Assembly: GCF_000525855.1 (NCBI RefSeq)
Contig: NZ_AODE01000006.1
Span: 1-64,000 of the forward strand
Source of the DNA: Listeria cornellensis FSL F6-0969
GTDB lineage: Bacteria > Bacillota > Bacilli > Lactobacillales > Listeriaceae
Reading direction: 5' to 3'
DNA: 64,000 nt
Of the stretch, positions 40,028 to 49,397 are shown one piece after another (positions within the stretch are counted from its first letter, which is position 1; each line of letters begins with the position of its first letter). The notes below the pieces were generated by a model. It was not told the DNA's origin, made no database searches, and saw nothing but the letters and a program-made list of their open reading frames with translations. The translations under genes were made by a program, and so were the position numbers.

Positions 40028-40083
40028 ATTATAGGCTGATAACGAAAACGTTTTCAAGACATATTTTCGTGTTACCGATAACA
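40028..40083 (-). promoter_or_regulatory. malE promoter with cre and LacI-type operator
   Basis: On the minus strand TTGAAA (40052-40057) and TATAAT (40028-40033) are 18 bases apart. The palindrome GAAAACGTTTTC (40044-40055) overlaps the -35 and spacer and matches the CcpA cre consensus at 13 of 14 positions. A second site TGTTATCGGTAACA (minus strand, 40070-40083) lies just upstream; the same 14-mer is found before the amylase gene. It is probably the operator of the LacI-family regulator at 42038-43004. Confidence 0.75.
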
Positions 40084-40100
40084 GGATTATTGATACAAGA

Positions 40101-41876
40101 TTAACTTTCTAAAATAGTAAATGATTTCGCTGCAACCTCAATGTTCTTCACTACACCCTTTGTCCAAGCATTCCAAGCTTCGTTTGCGATTTCCAAATCT
40201 GCTTTTTGAATCGTTTTAGAGATGCTATCTTGATTGAAAATAAACGTCAAGCGCTTGTTATCAAATGTTCTAGAAAAAGCAACCAATCGATTTTCATCAT
40301 CAACAATATGCCAAACCAAGTCGCCATACGTCAGCGTTTTCTGATTCGTTTTACGGAACGCTATTAATTTTTTCATGAAAGTTAGCATCTCTTTATCTTG
40401 CTTCGTTTCGTCCCATTCCATACATTTGCGGCATAGTGGGTCGTCTGCACCATCCATGCCAATCTCCGTACCATAGTAAATACATGGAGAGCCTGTGTGG
40501 GCAAACATAAAAGCAAGCGCTAATTTGGCCTTCTCTTTATCCCCTTCACAACGAGTCAATAAGCGCGCTGTATCATGGGAATCGAGCATATTAAACATGA
40601 CATGATTCACCTGTTCTTGATAGCGCATCAACTGCTCACTAATGCCTGAAACCATCTTCGTTGGCTTAATTCGCTCCTCCACAAAATTCTCAATAATCGT
40701 TTGCGTAAATGGATAGTTCATCACAGAATCGAACTCATCGCCAAGCAACCACAACCATGAGTCATGCCAAATTTCACCGAGAATGTAAATATCCTCTTTC
40801 TCTGCACGTACCGCTTGATTAAATTGCTTCCAAAACGCGTGATCGACTTCATTCGCAACGTCCAGACGCCAACCATCAATATCAAATTCTCGAACCCAAT
40901 AAGTCGCTATCTCCAATAAATACTTTTGAACCTCCGGATTCGCCGTATTTAATTTTGGCATATGCATCGTGTAAGCAAATGTATCAAAAGAAAGTGTATT
41001 CTTCCCTTCAATATTGCCATTCTCACCTGGTGTCACTGGAAATGAACGAATGTGGAACCAGTCAACAAATTTCAATTTCTCGCCATTTTTCAATACGTCT
41101 TGCCATTCCGGAGACTTGTCCCCAATATGATTGAAAACCGCATCCAACATGATTTTAATACCACGCTCATGGGCTTCTTTCACCAGTTTACGGAACGTCT
41201 CTTTATCCCCAAAATGCGGATCGATTTCAAAATAATTCAGCGTATCATACTTATGATTCGTAGACGCCTCAAATACTGGCGTCAAATAGATGCCATTGAT
41301 TCCAAGCTCCGCCAAATAATCCAAGTGCCCGATAATTCCAGCAATATCCCCGCCAAAAAAATCATCACGTCCAGGATCTTTACTTCCCCAAGGTAACACA
41401 TTTGCTGGTGAAAGTTCTGGATTCCCATTATCAAATCTCTCTGGGAAAATCTGATACCAAATCGTTTCTTTCACCCATTCAGGCGCCTTAAAAACCTCTG
41501 TCTCATGCAAAAACGGAAATTTAAAATAATAATCCATAATCGCACGGTTTTCAGGCGTATCGTCGTAGAAACCACGTCCTCCGTAGAAAACAGTTTCCTC
41601 AGTCGCATCCGTTAATACAAAAGCATATTGTAACCTCCGCTGCTCTGGTTTTATAGCGACAAACCAGTAATCATGCTCTTCCGTCGTAGCAATCTTCCGG
41701 AGTACGGTTTCCTTAGACGCCCATCCACCCTCTGTTTGTAAATAAGGATCCGCGGCGATTAGCACCACCGCTTGAATATCATCTCGCTTACTCCGAATCT
41801 TGATATGTAACGTTTGTGAATCATAGCCATACGCATAGGAACTGAAAGGCTGATGATAAATTGCTGCTTTTTCCAT
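40101..41876 (-). CDS. Maltogenic amylase/neopullulanase (GH13_20)
   Basis: 591 residues: N-terminal beta domain (about 1-125, CBM34-like), (beta/alpha)8 barrel with conserved regions DAVFNH, GWRLDVANE (nucleophile Asp), GEIWHD (acid Glu) and LDSHD, then a C-terminal beta domain. Hydrolyses maltodextrins and cyclodextrins to maltose. No signal peptide, so it acts inside the cell on sugar brought in by MalEFG and feeds MalP. Own operator and cre-like site upstream. Confidence 0.93.
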   Translation of the reverse strand: MEKAAIYHQPFSSYAYGYDSQTLHIKIRSKRDDIQAVVLIAADPYLQTEGGWASKETVLRKIATTEEHDYWFVAIKPEQRRLQYAFVLTDATEETVFYGGRGFYDDTPENRAIMDYYFKFPFLHETEVFKAPEWVKETIWYQIFPERFDNGNPELSPANVLPWGSKDPGRDDFFGGDIAGIIGHLDYLAELGINGIYLTPVFEASTNHKYDTLNYFEIDPHFGDKETFRKLVKEAHERGIKIMLDAVFNHIGDKSPEWQDVLKNGEKLKFVDWFHIRSFPVTPGENGNIEGKNTLSFDTFAYTMHMPKLNTANPEVQKYLLEIATYWVREFDIDGWRLDVANEVDHAFWKQFNQAVRAEKEDIYILGEIWHDSWLWLLGDEFDSVMNYPFTQTIIENFVEERIKPTKMVSGISEQLMRYQEQVNHVMFNMLDSHDTARLLTRCEGDKEKAKLALAFMFAHTGSPCIYYGTEIGMDGADDPLCRKCMEWDETKQDKEMLTFMKKLIAFRKTNQKTLTYGDLVWHIVDDENRLVAFSRTFDNKRLTFIFNQDSISKTIQKADLEIANEAWNAWTKGVVKNIEVAAKSFTILES

Positions 41877-41922
41877 AACAAAAAAACCCCCTTTTAATAT
41901 CTACCTCCAAGTTAGCACGCTT

Positions 41923-41963
41923 TGAAAACACTTACAATCAATTTTCGCTTGTTATCGGTAACA
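41923..41963 (-). promoter_or_regulatory. Amylase promoter, operator and cre-like site
   Basis: On the minus strand TTGTAA and TAACTT are 17 bases apart. TGTAAGTGTTTTCA (41923-41936) differs from a cre site at one position. TGTTATCGGTAACA (plus strand, 41950-41963) repeats the operator found before malE, in the opposite orientation. Confidence 0.65.
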
Positions 41964-42037
41964 GAATGAAAAACCAAATAATCCCGTTAGCCCTGGAAAA
42001 CTCCAAGAGCCCAATCGTGAAATAGAATCCGGAAGTA

Positions 42038-43004
42038 CTACTCCCTCCCAATCACCGTCGATCCTCTAATAATCAACTCCGGCGGGAATAAGATGGAACC
42101 TTGCTTCGCGCCTCCCTCATTGATTTTTTTCAACAATAATTGAGCGCACGTTTCCCCCATCTCAATGACTGGCGAGCGAACCGTCGTTATTTTTGGTGAA
42201 GAAATACGATCTAAGAATACGCCGTCAAATCCAGTCACTGCAATATCTTCTCCAAACCTCTTATGAAGAGACATCGCTGCTCTCACAACACCAACTGCCA
42301 TGCGATCTGATGCACAAATAACCGCTATCGGTTCCTTTACCTTACTCAAAATATCCAGTGCTTTCTTTTCCGCAATGCGTGAACTATTTTTCATAAAATG
42401 ACTCTCTTCTATCAAATCATGCTCCTTCACTACCTCCGAATACCCCGTAAGCCTAGAACGCATGAACTCTTCCTCCAACAAATTAATGCCAAAAAAAAAT
42501 AATATTACGAAATCCAATATCATAGACATGCCTCGTCGCGAGCTCTGCACCTAATCGATTATCCACATCAATCGCATCCACATCGCGCCTATTTTCACCA
42601 TACACAATCACCGGCTTTTCTAAACCGGCCATGACTTTCTCAATTTCACGATCACGCATCCCTGTCACAATGAGCCCATCGTAAGGCCCAATATTTTTTG
42701 ACTTTTGCGTCACCAATTGTAGTGAATAAGAATGCTTATCCAACTCTCGACTTATTCCTGTAAGTAAATTCATGTAGTAAGGCTCCACCGTATCAATTTC
42801 CTCTAAAATTAAGAATTTAACAACTTGTGTTCGATTTTGCACAAGTGCTCTAGCTGCGTAATTTGGAACATATTCCAGTTCTTCCATCGCCGTGTATACT
42901 AATTGTTTCAGCTCATCAGAAACTTGGTCTGGATGATTAATCACACGCGATACAGTCATCTTAGAAACATTTGCTTTTTTCGCAACATCAGCTAATGTAG
43001 CCAT
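42038..43004 (-). pseudogene. malR: LacI-family maltose regulator, frameshifted
   Basis: About 321 residues after repair. N-terminal HTH (MATLADVAKKANVSKMTVSRVI) and hinge helix (YAARALVQ), then a periplasmic-binding-type sensor. A coding-strand T9 run (42491-42499) breaks the frame; with T8 it reads RNIIFFGINLLEEEFM. The C-terminus (AVTGFDG, TTVRSPVIEMGETCAQLLL) is typical. It lies next to the amylase gene and is the likely repressor acting on the 14-bp operators at 40070 and 41950. The symbol is by role and context. Confidence 0.82.
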
Positions 43005-43159
43005 CCGTATCCTCCCTTACTACTTCTTCTCCACTCAATTGTAGCAGTTTTTTTTGTAAAAGGGTAGTGTTTTAATTTCCGATAATTTCGCTCAAAATGC
43101 AATTTTCCTCACAAAAAAAAGCATATCCCTATAGGAAAAATGCTTTGGATGTATGTATT

Positions 43160-43402
43160 TTATCTCTTTGGTACCGTTATAACTTTTTTTACAGCGCGAT
43201 GTTCTTTTCCAGTTTGAATCATTCTACCGAGTAATTTGATCCCGACTACAAGCCAACCACAAACCGTACCCGTTAAAATTGCAATTAGCCCCACAACTAG
43301 AAAATCAACAACAGGAAAAACAGGGTCACTAATAGCAGCAATACCAAGAATAAAAACAACAATCATCGGAATAACAAAATACCGTATCTCATGATCCCCC
43401 AC
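43160..43402 (-). CDS. Small two-helix membrane protein
   Basis: 80 residues from GTG 43402, chosen because AAAGGAG lies eight bases upstream (longer frames give MCKGAFDV...). Two or three membrane helices (FVIPMIVVFILGIAAI; VVDFLVVGLIAILTGTVCGWLVVGI) and a basic tail. Position matches lmo2129 next to the LacI gene in L. monocytogenes, by memory. Function unknown. Confidence 0.65.
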   Translation of the reverse strand: MGDHEIRYFVIPMIVVFILGIAAISDPVFPVVDFLVVGLIAILTGTVCGWLVVGIKLLGRMIQTGKEHRAVKKVITVPKR

Positions 43403-43635
43403 ATCAAACGCTCCTTTGCACACATAATTCTATAACTAGACTTTTATACCTAAATCTTAGTTCCAGTATACTCTCAAAAACCTCTTTTTTCAACATGTAC
43501 AACGATTACATTTAAAGACTTATAATAAAATCCAGTCATTTTTAATCCATTGGTACCACTCACTTCCATCGAAATCAACTGGCTTCTTTACAGAAAAGAA
43601 ATATTTGTCTACAAATTGTAATAATTATTATAGCC

Positions 43636-44544
43636 TCAAAATTGGTCTATTTGCACATTTTTCACTTGAAAATACTCCTCTAAAAGTGACGTTACGAATT
43701 TTGATGTTTTATTTTTATCATCGTTTAGCGGGTTTATCCCAACAAAAGTCATAGCATCAACTTTATCACTAAGCGCCAAGTTCTTCATAAAATAACGAAT
43801 TTCTCGCCAATAAATTCCTCCCTGTGAGATAAAGTCAGTCCCAGGCGTGAATTCTGGGTCAATAGCATCCACATCTAAGACTAAGTGAACATTACCATTT
43901 TTCTTAGCAAGCCACTGGACAATTTCATCTGTCATCATTGCAAAACCTATCCTATCTATCTTTGTCATATCATAGTGAAGAATTTTTTCTTCTTCAATCA
44001 ACCGCAGTTCATCATAGTCCATTCGCCTTGTACCAACAATACACACATTATCCCCTGGCACAAAGCGTTGGTTCATAATTGTACCTAGTTCTTTAGGTCC
44101 CCTCCCAATAACCGTCGCCATCACATTATGACATAAATTATCTTGCTTTAACTCCCGTCCCATGTCAGCGTGCGCATTCACCCAGATAATAGTCTGCTCT
44201 GCCCCATCATCTCCCATACCAGCGATTGAGCTCAGCGATATCAGTTGATCTCCACCAAACACAATCGGCATACCTTCCTCTGCTTTCATATCCGCGACAA
44301 TTTCTCTCAGTTCTTTCGCTTTGTATGTAATCGCTTTCAAATCCTTTGATTTTAAAATGGCTTCCTGCTCCATATCAGTAAAGAAAGCCATATTATGATA
44401 ATCTACAACTTCATCTACTAGCTTTTCTAACATACCTATAACACCTGTATACCTAATCGCATATGGTGCCAAGGCCACTCCCTGTCGTTCCTCATGAAAC
44501 ATCCAAGGTACACCTAATATCCCGATTTTCTCCATCTCATTCAC
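43636..44544 (-). CDS. Arginase/agmatinase-fold protein with altered metal site
   Basis: 302 residues, ureohydrolase fold. The family uses two Mn ions held by His in GGDHS, Asp-x-His-x-Asp in DAHxD, and Asp-x-Asp in DxDxxDP. Here the first motif is GGDQ (Gln100 for His), the second is NAHADM (Asn123 for the first Asp, His125 and Asp127 kept), and the third is intact (DVDAIDP, Asp224 and Asp226). The dimetal site is therefore changed on one side, and the enzyme may be inactive, may use one metal, or may have another substrate. It stands alone between a small membrane gene and kimA. No arginine deiminase or agmatine genes are nearby. Confidence 0.8.
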   Translation of the reverse strand: MNEMEKIGILGVPWMFHEERQGVALAPYAIRYTGVIGMLEKLVDEVVDYHNMAFFTDMEQEAILKSKDLKAITYKAKELREIVADMKAEEGMPIVFGGDQLISLSSIAGMGDDGAEQTIIWVNAHADMGRELKQDNLCHNVMATVIGRGPKELGTIMNQRFVPGDNVCIVGTRRMDYDELRLIEEEKILHYDMTKIDRIGFAMMTDEIVQWLAKKNGNVHLVLDVDAIDPEFTPGTDFISQGGIYWREIRYFMKNLALSDKVDAMTFVGINPLNDDKNKTSKFVTSLLEEYFQVKNVQIDQF

Positions 44545-44897
44545 CTACTCCTGTATATATTACCCTATATTCTATCATAAGTAACTTCCTTTTCAAAAAT
44601 ATAAATTTTTTTCATTTTTAGCTAAATGTGTATTTTAGCAACATTTTATGTTATGAAAAGTGGTTTTTCTTCTTAGAGGAAAAAGCGATTTTATCTTAAA
44701 AAATCGCTTCAAATTGCTTTTTTACTGTTTTTACACTTGCCAATTTATTTGTTAGGATGGTGTTAATCCTCCTGTACAAACTTTCTGTATAGTTGTGAAT
44801 TGTAAGAATAGGCAAAGAGATGACACGCTCCCCCCTTTTATCCCTAGGAGTTCCCCCAGAATTTTATAGGTTTAACCGTGGCATCTCTTTGCTCTTT
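44545..44897. other. Intergenic region with long inverted repeat
   Basis: No gene is seen in these 353 bases. GCAAAGAGATG (44812-44822) and CATCTCTTTGC (44882-44892) are exact reverse complements, with outer partial pairing AGAATA/TATTCT. The 59-base interior is GC-rich and holds CTCCCCCC and GTTCCCCC tracts. It follows the kimA stop on the minus strand and may be its terminator or a structured RNA; no long T-run follows on either strand. Confidence 0.45.
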
Positions 44898-46722
44898 CTA
44901 TTCTTTTAAATGATATGGATACGTTGCTACAACAACATCCTTTTTAAATAATAGTTTCGCTCGAATCAATAAGCTTGTCTGATTGTGGAGTATGTTTTGC
45001 CATCCTTTTTTAGGAATAAACTGTGGTATCAATACCGTTAATGAATAATTATCCTGATCCGCTTTTTGCTGTGCTGTGTCAATAAATTTCATCAGAGGCT
45101 CTGTAATTGAACGATACGTGGAATACAAGTCTGCAATACGGACTTCTGGATGTATCCTATTCCACCTCTCCACAAATTCTTTTCCTTCTTGTTTGTCCAG
45201 AGAAACGTGAACCGCAATAACCGTGTCACCGATTGATTTTGCATAGCGAAGCGCTCCTTCGACTACTTTTGTTGTATCGGATACGCAAATGATAACAGCA
45301 TTTCCTTCAAACGCAGGTAGGTCCATCTGCTCGTCAATCCTTAGCTGTGGCGCTAATTTCGCATAATGACTGCGCGTTCGATGGAAAACATAGATCATTG
45401 CTGGCATAAATATAAACACAGGCCATACTTCACTTATTCTCGTGATGAAAAGAACCATGAGTACAGTAAAGGAAATGAGTGCGCCTAAAAGGTTAGCAGA
45501 TAGCTTTTTCATATAACCTTCTGGCTTTTCTTTCACCCATTTAATAATCATACCCGTTTGAGACAAAGTAAAAGGAATGAAAACGCCGACTGAGTATAGC
45601 GGTATAAGTGATTCCGTCTTTCCTTGGAACAAAATGATAAGTAGTATGGAACCTAATGCCAGTGTAATGATGCCATTAGAGTAACCCAGTCGGTCCCCTT
45701 TATCTAAATACATTCGTGGCATGTATTTATCCTTCGAAAGATTGAAAGCAAGCATTGGAAACGCTGAAAATCCTGTGTTTGCAGCTAATACTAAAATAAG
45801 TGCAGTTGTTGCTTGAATAAAATAATAAAAGAAATTTCGGCCAAATATATTTTCAGCAATTTGTGATAGTACTGTCGATTTTAATTCAGGGACTACACCA
45901 TAGAAGTAAGCCAGTAATGTGACTCCAACAAAAAAAGAACCCAAGAATAGAAGCCATCATAATTAAAGTTCTAGACGCATTCTTCGCTTTCGGGTCTTTA
46001 AATAAAGGAACTGCATTAGAAATCGCTTCTATACCCGTCAGTGATGCTGACCCCGAAGCAAAAGCTCTTAATAACAAAATGAGTGTTACACCTGAAACAT
46101 GTGTCCCAACAGAAGCTGTCTCATGCGAAACGTCCTGTCCTAGCGCGAGCTTAACCAAACCTGTGATTATCATAACAATCATGGAAAATACGAAAAGATA
46201 AACTGGAATCGCTAAAATAGTTGCGGATTCTGTTACACCACGTAAATTAATGATGGTAACGATGATAACCAGTATAATCGCTAATGGCACAGTGAACTGA
46301 TACAAAGAAGGGATGGCAGCAATGATGGCATCTGTTCCCGAAGATACACTTACTGCAACAGTCAACATGTAATCAACTAATAGGGAACCACCTGCAATCA
46401 ACCCCGCATTCTTCCCAATATTTTCTCTTGAGACAACATATGCCCCGCCACCCTGTGGATAAGCATAGATAATTTGACGATATGATAGACTTAATGCAAA
46501 CAAAAGTACCAATACGCATAGCGCAATAGGTAGCGAATACCACATTGCCGTGGCCCCTACCGTTATCAACACAAGTAATATCTGCTCTGTCCCATAAGCT
46601 ACAGAGGATAAAGCGTCTGATGATAATACAGCTAAAGCCTTTAGTTTCCCAAGTTTTTGATCTCCGGCCTCTGACGATTTAAGCGGCCTTCCAATCAGCA
46701 TTCTTTTTAATGGAGATGCCAT
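44898..46722 (-). pseudogene. kimA: KimA-type potassium transporter, frameshifted
   Basis: About 607 residues after repair. APC-superfamily permease with about 12 helices (SDALSSVAYGTEQILLVL at the start, YAYPQGGGAYVVSREN) and a cytoplasmic C-terminal domain of universal-stress-protein type (NAVIICVSDTTKVVEGALRYA). This is the KimA (YdaO) layout; in B. subtilis KimA is a high-affinity K+ importer inhibited by c-di-AMP. A coding-strand T7 run (45930-45936) breaks the frame; with T6 it reads ILGFFVGVTLLAYFYG. Probably intact. No ydaO riboswitch is visible upstream. Confidence 0.82.
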
Positions 46723-46983
46723 TTTGCTCCCTGCCTTTTTAACGAAATTTTTCTTCTAAAAATTGTATACGTCACATTATAACACAGCTATTTTAAATTG
46801 AAATAGCTTTTTATTTGAAACTGGATATCCGCGTTTATTTAGATGAAATTTAGCTTCATGCCTTGTATCGAAATCACTTGTCTGAATAAATTTTAAAAAG
46901 TAATGTATCTCCCTATTCCCTTCTTACTCTAAGATTGAAACCTATTTTTTATTTTTCAGAATAAAAAGACTTTAATTTAAGTA

Positions 46984-47013
46984 TTTACAAACCACCCATT
47001 CTCTTTATATAAT
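46984..47013 (+). promoter_or_regulatory. Sigma-A promoter of the tRNA array
   Basis: TTTACA (46984-46989) and TATAAT (47008-47013) are 18 bases apart, ending about 31 bases before tRNA-Glu. The upstream stretch 46723-46983 is AT-rich and shows no gene. Confidence 0.7.
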
Positions 47014-47044
47014 AGTTTTCGGCTGGTAAATTTGCTAGCCACAC

Positions 47045-47116
47045 GGCCCGTTGGTCAAGCGGTTAAGACACTGCCCTTTCACGGCGGTAACACGGGTTCG
47101 AATCCCGTACGGGTCA
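47045..47116 (+). tRNA. tRNA-Glu (TTC)
   Basis: Cloverleaf with acceptor GGCCCGT/ACGGGTC, anticodon loop CTTTCAC (anticodon TTC) and T-arm GGGTTCGAATCCC. CCA is not encoded. First of six tRNA genes. Confidence 0.95.
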
Positions 47117-47189
47117 CTTTTTAAAGTTTTTATAGCAAAACACTGGTCAAAACAGAAATTATGTTATATTATGAAATAGTATCATCTAT

Positions 47190-47265
47190 GGGGGCTTAGC
47201 TCAGCTGGGAGAGCATCTGCCTTACAAGCAGAGGGTCAGCGGTTCGATCCCGTTAGCCCCCACCA
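47190..47265 (+). tRNA. tRNA-Val (TAC)
   Basis: Acceptor GGGGGCT/AGCCCCC with encoded CCA. Anticodon loop CTTACAA (TAC). T-loop GGTTCGATCC. Confidence 0.95.
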
Positions 47266-47326
47266 TTCATCTGTAATTGTTACTAGGAAACTGTTCTCTT
47301 GGGCGGTTAAACAGTTTTTCTGTTTT

Positions 47327-47400
47327 GCCAACTTAGCTCAATCTGGTAGAGCAACTGAATCGTAATCAGTAGGTTGCGGGTTCAATTCCTGCAGTTGGCA
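47327..47400 (+). tRNA. tRNA-Thr (CGT)
   Basis: Acceptor GCCAACT/AGTTGGC. Anticodon stem ACTGA/TCAGT with loop ATCGTAA, anticodon CGT. T-arm GCGGGTTCAATTCCTGC. CCA is not encoded. Confidence 0.9.
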
Positions 47401-47423
47401 TTGATGATTTTGAAATTTTATAT

Positions 47424-47506
47424 GGAGGGGTAGCGAAGTGGCTAAACGCGGCGGACTGTAAATCCGCTCCTTCGGGTTCGGCAGTTCGAATCTGCCCCCT
47501 CCACCA
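47424..47506 (+). tRNA. tRNA-Tyr (GTA)
   Basis: Class II tRNA with a long variable arm (GCTCCTTCGGGTTC region). Anticodon loop CTGTAAA (GTA). Acceptor GGAGGGG/CCCCTCC with encoded CCA. Confidence 0.95.
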
Positions 47507-47512
47507 TTTTAT

Positions 47513-47587
47513 TGGGCTATAGCCAAGCGGTAAGGCAACGGATTTTGATTCCGTCATGCGCCGGTTCGAATCCAGCTAGCCCAGCCA
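47513..47587 (+). tRNA. tRNA-Gln (TTG)
   Basis: Acceptor TGGGCTA/TAGCCCA, discriminator G, encoded CCA. Anticodon loop TTTTGAT (TTG). The T-stem holds a mismatch (CCGGTTCGAATCCAGC). Confidence 0.93.
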
Positions 47588-47593
47588 TTTTTA

Positions 47594-47666
47594 GAGCCGT
47601 TAGCTCAGTTGGTAGAGCATCTGACTTTTAATCAGAGGGTCGATGGTTCGAGCCCATCACGGCTCA
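47594..47666 (+). tRNA. tRNA-Lys (TTT)
   Basis: Acceptor GAGCCGT/ACGGCTC. Anticodon loop CTTTTAA (TTT). T-loop GGTTCGAGCC. Last tRNA before the terminator. Confidence 0.95.
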
Positions 47667-47672
47667 TCAAGT

Positions 47673-47712
47673 AAAAAAAAGGTATAAGAATTTAAATTCT
47701 TATACCTTTTTT
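47673..47712. terminator. Bidirectional terminator after tRNA array
   Basis: Perfect 26-bp palindrome (GGTATAAGAATTT and its complement) with A8 before and T6 after. It ends the tRNA transcript and the convergent DUF1648 gene. Confidence 0.9.
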
Positions 47713-47716
47713 GTGT

Positions 47717-48820
47717 TTAGCTGAATAGGATACTGATTATGATAATAATACCTATAATTGCAACTATCGATAACCATGCTATTGGCCTTGCCATATTAAT
47801 TGTCCAACCGACTCCGAAATGCTTTTCCACAAAGAGAGCTGGGTCTTTATGGTTGAAGTAGAACACGCCCAACTTCCAATTAGCATCGTCATCGCGAACA
47901 GGTCTTGGTTTATCTTTTTCTCCATTTTCCGCTAATTTCAATCTGCTGCCACCTTGACCTACCCGCACCATTAGAAATATCAGCCCACCGAAAATAATGA
48001 CGATCATCGCGATTACCATGAGCATGATAACGGTTTGCGAAATAGCAAAAATAAGCGATAGTTGAATGGCCATAAACAATAGAATAAGTAACAAACACAT
48101 AACAAAATTAAATTTACTATAGATAAGCCTAAATAATACGCTTCTTCGCATAGAGTCGGTTGGATTATCATTATCAATGACTTGTTTGCTACGCGACATC
48201 ATGTAATTAATAAATATAAACAGCCCTAACATGCATAATTGCATCATCGGCATCATCATTACTGTACGGTAGCTTTTAGCAACCATTCTCGTTACTTCAT
48301 TATCAACATTATATTGCATTGGAATTTGGCTGGGTATTTGTTGATAATAAATAACGGTCAACCCTAGTGTGATAAAAATCAGAACGAGCGGAATTAGATA
48401 CCAAACGTAAGAAATCGTTAGCTTTTGACGGTGAAATGTTGTATCTACCATTACTATGTCCACCTTATTTTCGCTCATTTGCAGATTCTCGTGTTTCCAA
48501 ACCAAAGATGCTTTGTAAAATCGGATGTATATGAGAAACGAAATAATGAGAATCGCAAAAATCGCGATAATGAATATTGCTGCCTGTCCATTTTCAGTGG
48601 ATGTCATGGCTAAAAATACGGTAGCAATGGCCGTTACTATAATGCCAATCACGATATTCCATTGTAAAAACTGTCTCTTCATTTTACGTAGTACTGGGTC
48701 ACTTGCTGCTTTTTCGCCTACCATTACACCAAAGCTCTCGCCGCGACGTATGACATATGGTGTCACTGCTTGCAATGCAATAACCACCAGCATCATCGCG
48801 ATAAAAAATAACATCTCCAT
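47717..48820 (-). CDS. DUF1648 membrane protein
   Basis: 367 residues, about eight membrane helices. It carries the DUF1648 signature around IPSQIPMQYNVDNEVTRMV and a C-terminal segment DDANWKLGVFYFNHKDPALFVEKHFGVGWTIN, the DUF5808-type end. In other Firmicutes such genes pair with a YtrA-like GntR repressor, as here, and are linked to envelope stress. Start overlaps the GntR gene by one base. Confidence 0.8.
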   Translation of the reverse strand: MEMLFFIAMMLVVIALQAVTPYVIRRGESFGVMVGEKAASDPVLRKMKRQFLQWNIVIGIIVTAIATVFLAMTSTENGQAAIFIIAIFAILIISFLIYIRFYKASLVWKHENLQMSENKVDIVMVDTTFHRQKLTISYVWYLIPLVLIFITLGLTVIYYQQIPSQIPMQYNVDNEVTRMVAKSYRTVMMMPMMQLCMLGLFIFINYMMSRSKQVIDNDNPTDSMRRSVLFRLIYSKFNFVMCLLLILLFMAIQLSLIFAISQTVIMLMVIAMIVIIFGGLIFLMVRVGQGGSRLKLAENGEKDKPRPVRDDDANWKLGVFYFNHKDPALFVEKHFGVGWTINMARPIAWLSIVAIIGIIIIISILFS

Positions 48821-49212
48821 TACTGCTCCTCCTCGGGTTCAATTTCTTCATAGATAGTCGCGCAGATTGCTTCCCACTCCGTTTTGGAAACAGATCGGGA
48901 AATCGACTCTGCAATGAGCGGTCTTACTTTTCTTCTTAATTTTTCGTAAAAGGCTTCCGTTGCTTTTTCCACTCCATCTGGATGAATCACGACTCCTTTT
49001 TGGCGGTGAATTAAAATATAGCCTTCTTGCTTCAATAGTTGGTATGCTTTATTTACTGTATGAAAATTTATGCCGATATCGCTTGCCAGACTACGCACGG
49101 ACGGCAAATCATCGCCAGGCTTTAGCTCTTTCTTAGCAATACCTTCGATAATTTGGTGCATAATTTGTGTATAAATTGGTTCCTCAGCCTGCAAATCTAT
49201 TTGGAGTAGCAT
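48820..49212 (-). CDS. GntR-family repressor, YtrA type
   Basis: 130 residues. Winged HTH (LKPGDDLPSVRSLASDIGINFHTVNKAYQLLKQEGYI, about 31-70) and a short C-terminal helical tail typical of the YtrA subfamily. Translation is coupled with the DUF1648 gene. It probably represses its own operon through the palindrome at 49236-49254. Confidence 0.87.
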   Translation of the reverse strand: MLLQIDLQAEEPIYTQIMHQIIEGIAKKELKPGDDLPSVRSLASDIGINFHTVNKAYQLLKQEGYILIHRQKGVVIHPDGVEKATEAFYEKLRRKVRPLIAESISRSVSKTEWEAICATIYEEIEPEEEQ

Positions 49213-49235
49213 CTACGCACCTTCTCTCTACAACT

Positions 49236-49254
49236 GTTATATATATAGTATAAC
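49236..49254 (-). promoter_or_regulatory. Operator/promoter of the gntR operon
   Basis: GTTATA and TATAAC arms (7-base interior) lie 24 bases before the GntR start and include a TATACT -10 on the minus strand. The spacing fits autorepression by the YtrA-like protein. Confidence 0.5.
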
Positions 49255-49397
49255 AACTATACAAAATAAGTCAAGTTATAGATTAGAGTGGTTTTTTCAG
49301 TGTGATAATGGTACTATTAATGATAGTCTACATATGGAAAACGCTGGGCTCAGTAATGTTATTTACTTACAAACCCAGTATAGAAAGGGGATCTATC

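Noticed and set aside
41052-41396. Plus-strand frame inside the amylase gene
   Set aside because: Opposite strand of a conserved GH13 barrel; no start signal.
46723-47044. c-di-AMP riboswitch before kimA
   Set aside because: The region is AT-rich and shows none of the GC-rich conserved blocks of the ydaO motif that I would expect.
47366-47557. 63-residue minus-strand frame over the tRNA genes
   Set aside because: It lies antisense to tRNA-Thr, tRNA-Tyr and tRNA-Gln; such frames are common annotation artefacts.
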